Below the pieces are notes generated by a model, which made no database searches, was not told the DNA's origin, and saw only the letters and a program-made list of their open reading frames with translations. A stretch of 64,000 nucleotides of DNA from Streptomyces sp. cg36 (lineage in GTDB: Bacteria > Actinomycetota > Actinomycetes > Streptomycetales > Streptomycetaceae): the NCBI RefSeq assembly GCF_041080675.1, contig NZ_CP163520.1:2046001-2110000 (forward strand), written 5' to 3'. Below are positions 53,235-62,339 of the stretch, piece by piece. Position 1 is the first letter of the stretch. Each line of letters starts with the position of its first letter. The position numbers were made by a program, and so were the translations under genes.

Positions 53235-54197
53235 TCACAACACGTTCCTGAGCGCGCGATCACGAACCATCAGAGCGGCCCGCTTGTCAGGAAGGTCGAC
53301 TTCCGCACCGAACCGGAAGCCGGCACTCAAGAACGCGGAAACGGAAGGGGTGTTACGCAGATCGGGTTCGGCGACGACCCGGGAACACAACGGCCGGTTG
53401 TCCAGGATCGCATCGGCCACGGCCCGCATCAGCACGGTGCCCACACCGCGCCCACGATCGGCGACACCGCCGATCAGCAAGTGGATACCGGTGTCGTGCG
53501 GACGGGCCGGATAGTGGCGGGCCAGCGGATCGAGGTCGGCTCGGTAGATCTCCCAGTAGCTCATGGGAACACCACCGAGCACACCGAGACACGGGACGCT
53601 CCGCCCGTCGCCGTCCAACTGGGGGCGCAGATGGGCCGCGGTGACGGAATCGGGCCCGGCCAGCTCCCAGAAGGCGGCCACGGCGGGATCGTTCATCCAC
53701 GCGCTGAGAAGCGCGAGGTCCCGCTCGACCCGGACGGGCACGAGCTGGAACTCCCCCACGGACGTGGTGACCGGTCCCCACGTCCCGGGGGAATCCAGCA
53801 GATGCTCCCCGATGGGCCGCAGGGGAGGCGGGGCGGTGGGTGGGGTGGGCGGGGGCGGGGTGGGGCGGGGAGAGGGGGGAGGGGGACCCCCACCATCAAC
53901 CGCAGCGCCCTCCCCCCGCCCCCCGTCCGCCGTCTCGTCCGCCCTCCCGTGCGCCTTCGCGCCCGGCGCCTCGTGTGCGGCTGCGCCCGGCTGCGTCTCC
54001 TCGGGGTCCCCGGGGCTCTCGGTGCCCTCGGAATCCACGGTGCCCGCCGCCTCCGGCGCGGCCGTGCCGCCCGACTTCGACTCTCCGAACAGGGCGATGA
54101 GTTCATAGGGCAGCCGGAGGTCCAGGGTGTCTTCGGCGGCACCGGGCCGGGGGGCGGGGCCGGATCCGGCCTCGGTGCTCGCATCGGTGGGAGCCAC
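53235..54197 (-). CDS. Siderophore-type GNAT acetyltransferase with long disordered N-terminus
   Basis: A 320-residue protein. Residues about 1-120 are Pro, Gly, Ala and Glu low complexity. The GNAT domain covers about 125-320: LSAWMNDPAVAAFWELAGP, YWEIYRADLDPLARHY and GVADRGRGVGTVLMRAVAD (acetyl-CoA loop). This is the IucB/RhbD branch, which acetylates an N-hydroxylated diamine. The GTG at 54197 follows GAGAGGAG at eight bases. It is flanked by two IucA/IucC synthetases in the same operon. The low-complexity lead is unusual for the family, whose members usually have 180-200 residues or a shorter extension. Confidence 0.85.
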   Translation of the reverse strand: MAPTDASTEAGSGPAPRPGAAEDTLDLRLPYELIALFGESKSGGTAAPEAAGTVDSEGTESPGDPEETQPGAAAHEAPGAKAHGRADETADGGRGEGAAVDGGGPPPPSPRPTPPPPTPPTAPPPLRPIGEHLLDSPGTWGPVTTSVGEFQLVPVRVERDLALLSAWMNDPAVAAFWELAGPDSVTAAHLRPQLDGDGRSVPCLGVLGGVPMSYWEIYRADLDPLARHYPARPHDTGIHLLIGGVADRGRGVGTVLMRAVADAILDNRPLCSRVVAEPDLRNTPSVSAFLSAGFRFGAEVDLPDKRAALMVRDRALRNVL

Positions 54198-54235
54198 GGC
54201 GGCGCTCCTCTCTCCTCGTTCGCTCTGCGCGGGGA

Positions 54236-56152
54236 TCAGGCTCCGCTGCTGTGGAGGGGGTTGGTAATGGTGACGTAGACGGACTGGGTGTCGACCGGGC
54301 CGACGAGTTCGTCGAGGCCGTGCAGCCGGGTCATGAGGTTGGCCTTGCACCGCAGGGTCGGGCTGTCCAGGAGCTGGGCGGGCAGCGGTGAGCCGAGCGT
54401 GGCGGTCTTGGCGAGGAACTGGCGCAGGGCGGCGAGCAGTACGCGTTCGTCGGCCAGGCGCTGGGCGCCGAACGCCCCGATGAGGCCGAGGACGTTGTTG
54501 ATGCCGAGGTAGTAGGCGAACCGCTCGTCGGTGACGGTGTCGGAGACGAAGGTGTCGCTGATGGCGCCGACGCCGGGCAGCCGGGCTTCGAGGGCGTCGC
54601 GGTGGGATTCGCGGAAGTAGTAGCCCTGGTTGTCGCGGTAGCGCCCGCCGACGGGCCAGCCGTCGGGGTCGAGCAGGACGAGCGTGTTCTGCTGGTGGGC
54701 TTCGAGGGCGATGCCCGCGGTGGCGTCGAGCCAGAGGACGGGGCGTACGACGTGGTCGAGGTAGCGCAGGAACCACTCGGCGGCGACGGCCGGGGTGGGG
54801 CGGCCGGTGCGGGCGGCGAGGGAGGCGACGACGGCGGCGAGGCGTGAGTGGGTCGCGGCGGTGGGCCGGCCGGGCAGCGGGCGGGGGGCGGTGAGTGCGG
54901 CGATGCAGACGGCGTCGTCGCTGGGGCCGAAGGGGTTGTGCCGGATCATCACGTCGAGTCCGCGTACGGGGTGGCCGTCGAGGTCGTCGACGGCGAGCCA
55001 GGCGGGGTCGCGGACGATGTCGAAGCCCCGGTGGGCGGCTTGCCACTGTTCGGCGAGGCCGGAGCGCAGCAGGCGGTGGACTTCGACGCCCCGGTGGAGT
55101 TCTTTGCGGAGGTTTTCCCGGCGGGAGTTGGTGATGCGCAGGCCGAGGGAGAGCTTGAGCATGGCGTCGGTGCCGGGCTGGTGGACGGTGCGGACGGAGG
55201 AGGTGGGGTGCCAGGGTTCGCCGTGGGGGCCGAGGTCGTGCAGGAGTCCGGCGTCGAGGAGTTCGGCGACGGCGGGCCGGTGGGTGAGGTCGCGGGCCTG
55301 CCAGGGGTGGAGGGGCAGGGCGACGGTGTTGTCGGGGAGGGGGAGGCCGCCGCCGCTGAGCCGGGCGGTGATCTCTTCGGCGGTGATGGGGCGGCCCGCG
55401 TCGGTCCAGGCGGAGTCGGTGGCGAGGACGGAGCGGTCGGCGGCGAACCAGTGCAGCGGGAAGGAGCCGTGCAACTCGGGTGAGTAGAGCTCGACTTCGG
55501 CGTCCGAGAGCCCTTCGCGGCTTTTGGGGGTGGGGTGCAGGGGGTGGCCGAGGAGGAGGGACTGTTCGGCGGTGAGGAAGAGGTCGGCGGCGTCGGCGGG
55601 TCCGGGGTGGTGGCGGCGTGCGGTGATGAAGCGGGCGGTGTGCCGTACGGAGTCGGCGACGCGGGCGACGAGGTCGGCGGCGTCGCTCTGGCCGGATTCG
55701 CGGTTGATGAGGGCGGCGACGGTGGCGGCGTCGGTGTGGGGGGCGCTGTCGGGGGCGGTTTCGAGGCGGGGCGGGCCGAAGCGGTGCCAGCCGGTGGTGG
55801 ACCAGTAGCGCACGGGGACGAGGAGTGCGGTGCCGCTGGCGGGCAGGGGGATGCGCAGGGTGTGGGTGTCGGGTGGGGTGAGGTCGTTCTCCCGTACCCA
55901 GCAGCGGAGGAGGTTCTCCCGTGCGGCGGCTTCGGCGGCGGCCCGGGGGTCGGGGTCGTCGAGGGGGTCGGGGCCGGGTGCGGGGAGCGGGGTGCGGCCG
56001 GGTGGCTGCTGGGGGTCGGGGGCCGGGAGGCGTTCGCCGTGGATTCCCGCCTTTTGGCGCGGCACCGTCGCCGTCTCTGCCACGAGGGGGCCGCGGGGGG
56101 CGGTGGGGTGGCCGGGGCCGTCGGGCGCGTCGGGGGCGGGGTTGGGGTTCAC
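54236..56152 (-). CDS. NRPS-independent siderophore synthetase (IucA/IucC family), 2
   Basis: A 638-residue NIS synthetase. LGHPLHPTPKSREG, LPLHPWQARDL, LKLSLGLRITNSRRENL and LEAHQQNTLVLL give the complete set of family motifs, including the HxQN that the neighbouring paralogue lacks. The first 75 residues are Pro-rich. Two synthetases in one operon suggest stepwise amidation of the two ends of citrate, as IucA and IucC do. It starts 28 bases after the aminotransferase gene. Confidence 0.93.
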   Translation of the reverse strand: MNPNPAPDAPDGPGHPTAPRGPLVAETATVPRQKAGIHGERLPAPDPQQPPGRTPLPAPGPDPLDDPDPRAAAEAAARENLLRCWVRENDLTPPDTHTLRIPLPASGTALLVPVRYWSTTGWHRFGPPRLETAPDSAPHTDAATVAALINRESGQSDAADLVARVADSVRHTARFITARRHHPGPADAADLFLTAEQSLLLGHPLHPTPKSREGLSDAEVELYSPELHGSFPLHWFAADRSVLATDSAWTDAGRPITAEEITARLSGGGLPLPDNTVALPLHPWQARDLTHRPAVAELLDAGLLHDLGPHGEPWHPTSSVRTVHQPGTDAMLKLSLGLRITNSRRENLRKELHRGVEVHRLLRSGLAEQWQAAHRGFDIVRDPAWLAVDDLDGHPVRGLDVMIRHNPFGPSDDAVCIAALTAPRPLPGRPTAATHSRLAAVVASLAARTGRPTPAVAAEWFLRYLDHVVRPVLWLDATAGIALEAHQQNTLVLLDPDGWPVGGRYRDNQGYYFRESHRDALEARLPGVGAISDTFVSDTVTDERFAYYLGINNVLGLIGAFGAQRLADERVLLAALRQFLAKTATLGSPLPAQLLDSPTLRCKANLMTRLHGLDELVGPVDTQSVYVTITNPLHSSGA

Positions 56153-56180
56153 GGTGGTCTTCCTTGTGTGCTGGTCGGGG

Positions 56181-57584
56181 TCAGTGGGACGGCCCGGGGT
56201 CGGTGGGGTGGCGCGTGGTGTGCTCGGCGGCGGCGAGGGCGTCGGCGAGCCGGTCGAGGACGGCGTTGGCCTGTTCGTCGGTGAGGGTGAGGGGCGGCAG
56301 CAGCCGTACGACGCTGGAGTGCCGGCCGCCGAGTTCGACGATGAGGCCGCGGCGCAGGCATTCGCGCTGGATCGCGGTGGCGAGGGTGGGGGCGCAGACC
56401 GGGATGCCGGTGGTGGGGTCTTCGTGTTCGGGGTCGACGATTTCGACGCCGATCATGAGTCCTCGGCCGCGGACGTCGCCGATGCAGGGGTGGTCGGCGG
56501 CGAGTCCTTGGAGGCGGGCGGTGATGCGGGCGCCGAGGAGGGCGGCGCGTTCGGCGAGTTGGTTCTCGCGTACGTAGGCGAGGGTGGCTGTTCCGGCGGC
56601 CATGGCGAGTTGGTTGCCGCGGAAGGTGCCGGCGTGGGCGCCGGGCTGCCAGACGTCGAGGTCGTCGCGGTAGACGATGACGGCGAGGGGCAGGGAGCCG
56701 CCGATGGCTTTGGACAGGACCATGACGTCGGGGACGATGCCGCTGTGCTGGACGGCCCAGAAGGCGCCGGTGCGTCCGACGCCGGTCTGGACCTCGTCGG
56801 CGATGAGCGGGATGGACCGGGCGGCGGTGAGGTCGCGCATGCGGCGCAGCCAGGTGTCGGGCGCGGGGTTGACGCCGCCTTCGCCCTGGACGGGTTCGAC
56901 GATCATCGCGGCGGGTGCGGGGACGCCGCCCTTGGGGTCGTCGAGGAGGTTTTCGGTCCAGCGGGCGGCGAGTTCGGCGCCGCGGTCGCCGCCGACGCCG
57001 TAGGGGCAGCGGTAGTCGAGGGGGAAGGGCAGCCGGGTGACGCGGGCGTCCTTGGCGCCGCCGGAGGCGTCGAGCGCGCCGGCGGTCATGCCGTGGTAGG
57101 CGCCGGTGAAGGCGAGGAGTCCGCTGCGGCCGGTGGCGGTGCGGACGAGTTTCAGGGCGGCTTCGACGGCGTCGGTTCCGGCGGGGCTGCAGAACTGGAT
57201 GCGGGCGCGGTCGGCGAGTTGGCTGGGCAGGGTGCTGAACAGTTCGGTGGTGAAGGCGTCTTTGACGGGGGTGGCGAGGTCGAGGGCGTGCAGGGGGGCG
57301 CCGGAGTCGAGGACTTTGCGGATGGCTTCGAGGACGACGGGGTGGTTGTGGCCGAGGGCGAGGGTGCCGGCTCCGGCGAGGCAGTCGAGGTAGCGCCGTC
57401 CGTCGGCTCCTTCGATGGTGAGTCCGCGGGCCCGTACGGGCACGATGGGGAGGGAGCGGGCGTAGGTCCGGGCGGCGGATTCGCGCAGGGACTGGCGCCG
57501 CAGGATCCCTTCGGGTCCGGGCCGGGTCCGCGCGTCGGCGGGGTCGGCCGACGGTGACGCCGGTGCGGATTCGGTGACGGCCAC
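56181..57584 (-). CDS. Diaminobutyrate-2-oxoglutarate aminotransferase
   Basis: A 467-residue class III PLP aminotransferase. LDCLAGAGTLALGHNHP, FTGAYHGMTAGAL, IADEVQTGVGRTG and VLSKAIGGSLPLAVIVY (PLP Lys) are typical of DABA aminotransferases such as RhbA. It makes 2,4-diaminobutyrate, precursor of diaminopropane in rhizobactin- and schizokinen-like siderophores. The GTG at 57584 has GGGAGGACC upstream. It is the first gene of the siderophore operon. The DABA decarboxylase (RhbB type) and amine N-hydroxylase (RhbE type) are not in the window. Confidence 0.92.
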   Translation of the reverse strand: MAVTESAPASPSADPADARTRPGPEGILRRQSLRESAARTYARSLPIVPVRARGLTIEGADGRRYLDCLAGAGTLALGHNHPVVLEAIRKVLDSGAPLHALDLATPVKDAFTTELFSTLPSQLADRARIQFCSPAGTDAVEAALKLVRTATGRSGLLAFTGAYHGMTAGALDASGGAKDARVTRLPFPLDYRCPYGVGGDRGAELAARWTENLLDDPKGGVPAPAAMIVEPVQGEGGVNPAPDTWLRRMRDLTAARSIPLIADEVQTGVGRTGAFWAVQHSGIVPDVMVLSKAIGGSLPLAVIVYRDDLDVWQPGAHAGTFRGNQLAMAAGTATLAYVRENQLAERAALLGARITARLQGLAADHPCIGDVRGRGLMIGVEIVDPEHEDPTTGIPVCAPTLATAIQRECLRRGLIVELGGRHSSVVRLLPPLTLTDEQANAVLDRLADALAAAEHTTRHPTDPGPSH

Positions 57585-57998
57585 GGCTTCTGGTCCTCCC
57601 ACGGTGCGCGTTCCGCTGTGCTGGGTGCCAGCGCCCGGTGGCGGTGTGCGCCGGGTTCCTGTGACGGTTCCGTGGCGCGCTCGTTGCCCGGTGCGAACGG
57701 CGGGGCTGAACGCTGGCGTGTTGTCCCCCGTACGTACCAACGACGGCGGGGCCGGGGGATCACGGCCAAGCGCGAAGATCCTTGTGGAGCGGAACCGCGG
57801 CCCTGCCGCGCACCGTCCCAGTCGGCACCGGCATAGTGGGGGCCGCGCTTCGGCCGGTTCTTTTCGGCCGGGGCGGGGTGGTCCGGCGGCTTCGTTGAGG
57901 CCGGCGGGTTCGCTTCAGTAACCGGCGGGCGCCGGAGCAACGGGAGTTGCTCCACGCCTCAGTAGTTTCCGTACCGAAGTCCCAGGGGGATCAAGAAC
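57585..57998. other. Divergent control region of siderophore operon and protease gene
   Basis: About 414 gene-free bases. The only motif found is GGCATAGTGGGGG on the plus strand (described separately). No DmdR/IdeR iron box (TTAGGTTAGGCT-like) was seen by eye, although iron control would be expected for the siderophore genes. Confidence 0.5.
57830..57842 (+). promoter_or_regulatory. Shared upstream motif of protease gene 1
   Basis: GGCATAGTGGGGG occurs 157-169 bases before the first protease gene and identically before the second. CATAGT would serve as a -10 element; no clear -35 precedes it. Confidence 0.45.
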
Positions 57999-59225
57999 AT
58001 GCGACCGACACGTCCGAACTTCGCCGTGCGCGGTGCGAGGGGCGCCCATCGCCGCACCTCCCCCGTGCTGGCCGCGCTCGGCCTCGCGGCCACGCTCGCA
58101 CTGACCGCCACCGCGTGCGGCCCGGGCGGCGACGACAACGCGGACGGGAAGCCGACCGCGTCGGCGGCGGCCGGCGGCGACGGCGGGCTCCAGATCCCGG
58201 ACGACATCAAGGACCGGCTGAAGAAGCACGGCATCGATCCGGACAAGTGGAAGAACGGGGAGTGGAAGAACTGGGACAAGTCCAAGTGGCTGCGCGAGGC
58301 CAAGGACTTCGTCAACCCGATCATCCAGGACCTGTGGGACCCGGACCGGATGCGCAAGGCCGACAAGCAGCCGCAGAAGCCGGTTCCCAATGACATCTCG
58401 GGCGACAAGGGCGTCACGGACCCGACTCCGGCTCCGGTCAAGGCGCGGGCGCAGAAGGCTCCCTACCACACGAGCCTGCCGGAGCTGGGCAAGCTGTTCT
58501 TCGACGGGCCCGAGGGTTCGATGGTGTGCTCGGCGACCGTGGTGAAGGATCCGGCGCACCCGGGCAAGTCGAACATGGTGTGGACGGCGGGCCACTGCGT
58601 CCACGCGGGCACGAAGGGCGGCTGGTACCGCAACATCGCGTTCGTGCCGTCGTACAACAACTCCGATCTGCCGCTGGCGCAGTTGCAGAAGGCGAGCCGG
58701 GAGCAGATCGCGCCGTACGGCGTGTACTGGGCGGACTGGGCGCAGACGTCGAAGCAGTGGATCCAGGGCGGCGGTCCGACCGGCGGCCAGGGCGCTCCGT
58801 ACGACTTCGCGGTGCTGCACGTGACGCCGGAGAAGGGCAAGGGCGGCAAGTCGCTGGAGGAGACGGTCGGTGCGGCCCTTCCGGTGGACTTCGACGCCCC
58901 GGCGGTGCCGAAGATCGCGAGCATGACGGCGAACGGCTATCCGGCGGCGCCGCCGTACGACGGCCAGAAGCTGTACCAGTGCAAGGACAGGCCGGGCCGG
59001 CTGTCGCTGGACGCGGGTGCGCCGACGATGTACCGGCTGGGCTGCACGATGACCGGTGGTTCCTCCGGTGGCGGCTGGATCGCGGCGGGCGCGGACGGCA
59101 AGCCGGCGCTGGTGTCGAACACGTCGATCGGTCCGGTGACGGCGGGCTGGCTGGCGGGTCCGCGCCTCGGTCCGGAGGCCAAGGGCGTGTACGACTCGGT
59201 GAGTGGCAAGTACGCGGGCCGGTAG
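57999..59225 (+). CDS. Secreted trypsin-fold serine protease, probable lipoprotein, 1
   Basis: A 408-residue exported protein. A Sec signal (Arg-rich n-region, then LAALGLAATLALTATAC) ends at a lipobox-like Cys40. A charged helical linker follows (KWKNGEWKNWDKSKWLREAK, residues about 85-105). The protease domain has the triad in TAGHC (His), APYDFAVLH (Asp) and GGSSGGGW (Ser). The substrate is unknown. It has a tandem paralogue 224 bases downstream, with near-identical DNA over the linker. Confidence 0.88.
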   Translation: MRPTRPNFAVRGARGAHRRTSPVLAALGLAATLALTATACGPGGDDNADGKPTASAAAGGDGGLQIPDDIKDRLKKHGIDPDKWKNGEWKNWDKSKWLREAKDFVNPIIQDLWDPDRMRKADKQPQKPVPNDISGDKGVTDPTPAPVKARAQKAPYHTSLPELGKLFFDGPEGSMVCSATVVKDPAHPGKSNMVWTAGHCVHAGTKGGWYRNIAFVPSYNNSDLPLAQLQKASREQIAPYGVYWADWAQTSKQWIQGGGPTGGQGAPYDFAVLHVTPEKGKGGKSLEETVGAALPVDFDAPAVPKIASMTANGYPAAPPYDGQKLYQCKDRPGRLSLDAGAPTMYRLGCTMTGGSSGGGWIAAGADGKPALVSNTSIGPVTAGWLAGPRLGPEAKGVYDSVSGKYAGR

Positions 59226-59295
59226 GCCGGCTCCGGGGTCCCGGCACTCTCCACGAGAGCTCCGGGACCCCTGTGCGAGTCCCCCATGTGCGAAC

Positions 59296-59308
59296 GGCAT
59301 AGTGGGGG
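59296..59308 (+). promoter_or_regulatory. Shared upstream motif of protease gene 2
   Basis: Identical 13-base GGCATAGTGGGGG, 142-154 bases ahead of the second protease gene. Conservation at a like distance supports a functional element. Confidence 0.45.
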
Positions 59309-59449
59309 GCTGCGGGACGGCGGTTCCGGAAGACCCCGTTCCCAACATGACGTGCCCATGGCAATACAGTCCGTCACGGCGCGTCACCCGCATCACGGAC
59401 AACAACGCAACTGAACATGGTTCGGCAATTCTCAGGGGGAATCGTTTCC

Positions 59450-60625
59450 ATGCGATCCATACGTCCGCTGCTGGCCTCCACGGGCCTCGCGGCGGCACTC
59501 GCGCTGACCGCCACCGCCTGCGGCCCCGGCGACGACGGCGCGGACGGCAAGCCGTCCGCGTCCAGCACCGCCCAGGGCAAGGGCGACGGCGGCCAGGGCC
59601 TGTCCGGCGACGTGGCCGGCGCGCTCAAGAAGCACGGCGTCGACCTCGACAAGTGGAAGAACGGCGACTGGAAGAACTGGGACAAGTCCAAGTGGCTGCG
59701 CGAGGCCAAGGACTTCGTCAACCCGGTCATCGCCGGGCTGTGGAAGCCCGAGCGGATGAAGTCCGCCAAGGACCCGCAGAAGACCATGGCCGCCGGTGAC
59801 GTGAACAGCGACCCGGGCATCAGCGACCCGGAGCCGCGTCCGGTCCGGGCCAAGGCCGAGAGCCTGCCCTACCACAACTACGCCGCCCCGGTCGGCAAGG
59901 TGTTCTTCGACTCACCCAAGGGCGCCATGGTGTGCTCGGGCACGGTCGTGAAGGACCCGGCGCACCCCGGCAGGTCCAACCTGGTGTGGACGGCCGGCCA
60001 CTGCGTGCACGCGGGCGCGGGCGGCGGCTGGTACCGCAACATCGCCTTCGTCCCGGCCTACAACGACCAGGGCAAGTCGGCGGCGCAGCTGCAGAACGCG
60101 CAGCCGCAGGAGGTCGCCCCCTACGGCGCCTACTGGGCGGACTGGGCCTCGACCTCGGGCGAGTGGATCAGCGGCGGCGGCCCCACCGGCGGCACCGGCG
60201 CCCCCTTCGACTACGCCGTGCTGCACGTGAAGCCGGAGAACGGCGGCAAGTCGCTGGAGGAGACCGTCGGCAACGCGCTGACCGTCAACTTCTCGACGCC
60301 CGCCGCCCACTCGGTCCCCGCGATGGGCGCCTGGGGCTACCCGGCGGCGCCGCCGTACGACGGCTCGAAGATGTTCAAGTGCGTCGACCGGCCGGGACGG
60401 CTCTCCATCGCGCCGGGCACCCCGGCCATGTACCGCATCGGCTGCACGATGACCGGCGGCTCCTCCGGCGGCGGCTGGTTCATCACCGGCCGCAGCGGCA
60501 AGGCGGAGCTGGTCTCCAACACCTCGATCGGCCCGGTGACCTCGGGCTGGCTGGCCGGACCGCAGCTGGGCGCGGGCGCCCAGCAGATCTTCACCCAGAT
60601 GAGCCGGAAGTACGGCGGCCAGTAG
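59450..60625 (+). CDS. Secreted trypsin-fold serine protease, probable lipoprotein, 2
   Basis: A 391-residue paralogue of the preceding gene. The signal peptide ends in LALTATAC, and the same charged linker follows (KWKNGDWKNWDKSKWLREAK). The triad lies in TAGHC, FDYAVLH and GGSSGGGW. The ATG at 59450 follows CAGGGGG; an in-frame ATG at 59417 is too far from any ribosome site and would break the signal peptide. The linker DNA is nearly the same as in copy 1, pointing to a recent or gene-converted duplication. Confidence 0.88.
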   Translation: MRSIRPLLASTGLAAALALTATACGPGDDGADGKPSASSTAQGKGDGGQGLSGDVAGALKKHGVDLDKWKNGDWKNWDKSKWLREAKDFVNPVIAGLWKPERMKSAKDPQKTMAAGDVNSDPGISDPEPRPVRAKAESLPYHNYAAPVGKVFFDSPKGAMVCSGTVVKDPAHPGRSNLVWTAGHCVHAGAGGGWYRNIAFVPAYNDQGKSAAQLQNAQPQEVAPYGAYWADWASTSGEWISGGGPTGGTGAPFDYAVLHVKPENGGKSLEETVGNALTVNFSTPAAHSVPAMGAWGYPAAPPYDGSKMFKCVDRPGRLSIAPGTPAMYRIGCTMTGGSSGGGWFITGRSGKAELVSNTSIGPVTSGWLAGPQLGAGAQQIFTQMSRKYGGQ

Positions 60626-60658
60626 CACCGCCCGCACCCGCCGACCGCTGACGACGAC

Positions 60659-60692
60659 AAGGCCCGCCCCCTCGTGCGAGGGGGCGGGCCTT
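60659..60692. terminator. Perfect 16-base stem after protease 2
   Basis: AAGGCCCGCCCCCTCG (60659-60674) pairs with 60677-60692 around a TG loop. The A-start and T-end suit termination in both directions. Confidence 0.85.
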
Positions 60693-60744
60693 GTCCGTGC
60701 GAAGCCGCGGGCCGGGGGCGCGGCCGGTCGAAGCCTTGTTCGCG

Positions 60745-60783
60745 CCCCGCGCACGGCCGGTGGAAGTCCGGCCGTGCGCGGGG
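60745..60783. terminator. Second 16-base stem, toward hflX
   Basis: CCCCGCGCACGGCCGG pairs perfectly with 60768-60783 around TGGAAGT. It lies about 50 bases past the hflX stop on the minus strand. Confidence 0.8.
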
Positions 60784-60804
60784 TCGGTGCTCGGCCGCCG
60801 CGCG

Positions 60805-60854
60805 CGGTCAGTGCTTGGCGCTGGTACGTACGGTCAGTGCTTGGCCGGTACGTA
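60805..60854. repeat. Tandem duplication of the hflX 3' end
   Basis: CGGTCAGTGCTTGGC followed by GGTACGTA occurs twice in direct tandem (60805-60830 and 60831-60854), the copies differing by a 2-base indel. The second copy contains the hflX stop codon; the first is noncoding. Confidence 0.7.
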
Positions 60855-62339
60855 CGGAGCGAGCTCCGCCGCCAGCACCTCGTGCACCCGCGCCTTGAGC
60901 AGCGTGCCCTCCGGGGTGTGCTCCTCGGAGATCACCTCGCCCTCGGCGTGGGCGCGCGAGACCAGCTGTCCGTGCGTGTACGGCACGAGGGCCTCGATCT
61001 CGACCTCGGGGCGGGGCAGCTCGGCGTCGATGATGCCGAGGAGCTCCTCGATGCCCATGCCCGTACGGGCGGAGACCGCGATGGAGTGCTTCTCGATCCG
61101 CAGCAGGCGCTGCAGGACCAGCGGGTCGGCCGCGTCCGCCTTGTTGATGACCACGATCTCGGGCACGTCGACGGCGCCCACCTCGCGGATCACCTCGCGC
61201 ACGGCGGCCAGCTGCTCCTCCGGAGCCGGGTGCGAGCCGTCCACCACGTGCAGGATGAGGTCGGAGTCGCCGACCTCCTCCATGGTGGAGCGGAACGCCT
61301 CGACCAGGTGGTGCGGCAGGTGCCGGACGAAGCCGACGGTGTCGGCCAGGGTGTACAGCCGGCCGCTGGGGGTCTCGGCCCGGCGCACGGTCGGGTCGAG
61401 GGTGGCGAACAGCGCGTTCTCCACCAGGACGCCCGCGCCCGTCAGACGGTTGAGCAGCGAGGACTTTCCAGCGTTGGTGTAGCCCGCGATGGCGACCGAG
61501 GGCACCTTGTTGCGGCGGCGCTCCTGGCGCTTGATCTCGCGGCCGGTCTTCATCTCCGCGATCTCCCGGCGCATCTTCGCCATCTTCTCGCGGATCCGCC
61601 GCCGGTCCGTCTCGATCTTGGTCTCACCGGGACCGCGGGTGGCCATGCCGCCGCCGGACGAGCCGGAGCCGCCACCACCCATCTGCCGGGACAGCGACTG
61701 GCCCCAGCCGCGCAGCCTGGGCAGCATGTACTGCATCTGCGCCAGCGAGACCTGCGCCTTGCCCTCCCGGGACTTGGCGTGCTGGGCGAAGATGTCGAGG
61801 ATCAGCGCGGTCCGGTCGACCACCTTGACCTTGACGACGTCTTCCAGGTGGATCAGCTGGCCGGGGCTGAGCTCACCGTCGCAGACGACGGTGTCGGCGC
61901 CGGACTCCAGGACGATGTCCCGCAGCTCCTGCGCCTTGCCGGAGCCGATGTAGGTGGCCGGGTCGGGCTTGTCGCGACGCTGGTACACACCGTCCAGCAC
62001 CATCGCGCCCGCCGTCTCGGCGAGGGCCGCGAGCTCGGCCAGCGAGTTCTCCGCGTCCTTCAGCGTTCCCGTGGTCCAGACGCCGACCAGCACCACGCGC
62101 TCCAGGCGCAGCTGCCGGTACTCGACCTCGGTGACGTCTTCCAGCTCGGTGGAGAGGCCCGCCACGCGCCGCAGGGCCGCGCGCTCGGAGCGGTCCAGCT
62201 GTGCGCCGTCCCGTGCGCCGTCGATCTCGTGGCTCCAGGCGACGTCCTCTTCCATCAGGGCATCGGCCCGAAGGCTCTCGGTGCGGTTCTTCTCCGCGAA
62301 GCTCTGCTCGTCCTGGGAAGGGGATGAAGAGGAGGTCAT
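60834..62339 (-). CDS. hflX: GTPase HflX
   Basis: A 501-residue ribosome-associated GTPase. The N-terminal HflX domain has DPATYIGSGKAQEL and VCDGELSPGQL. A glycine-rich GGGGSGSSGGG insert and the helical MATRGPGETKIETDRRRI segment follow. The G domain has G1 GYTNAGKSS, G3 DTVGF and G4 NKAD. HflX splits stalled or stress-inactivated ribosomes. About 100 residues at the N-terminus precede the conserved core, usual for actinobacteria. Confidence 0.96.
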   Translation of the reverse strand: MTSSSSPSQDEQSFAEKNRTESLRADALMEEDVAWSHEIDGARDGAQLDRSERAALRRVAGLSTELEDVTEVEYRQLRLERVVLVGVWTTGTLKDAENSLAELAALAETAGAMVLDGVYQRRDKPDPATYIGSGKAQELRDIVLESGADTVVCDGELSPGQLIHLEDVVKVKVVDRTALILDIFAQHAKSREGKAQVSLAQMQYMLPRLRGWGQSLSRQMGGGGSGSSGGGMATRGPGETKIETDRRRIREKMAKMRREIAEMKTGREIKRQERRRNKVPSVAIAGYTNAGKSSLLNRLTGAGVLVENALFATLDPTVRRAETPSGRLYTLADTVGFVRHLPHHLVEAFRSTMEEVGDSDLILHVVDGSHPAPEEQLAAVREVIREVGAVDVPEIVVINKADAADPLVLQRLLRIEKHSIAVSARTGMGIEELLGIIDAELPRPEVEIEALVPYTHGQLVSRAHAEGEVISEEHTPEGTLLKARVHEVLAAELAPYVPAKH

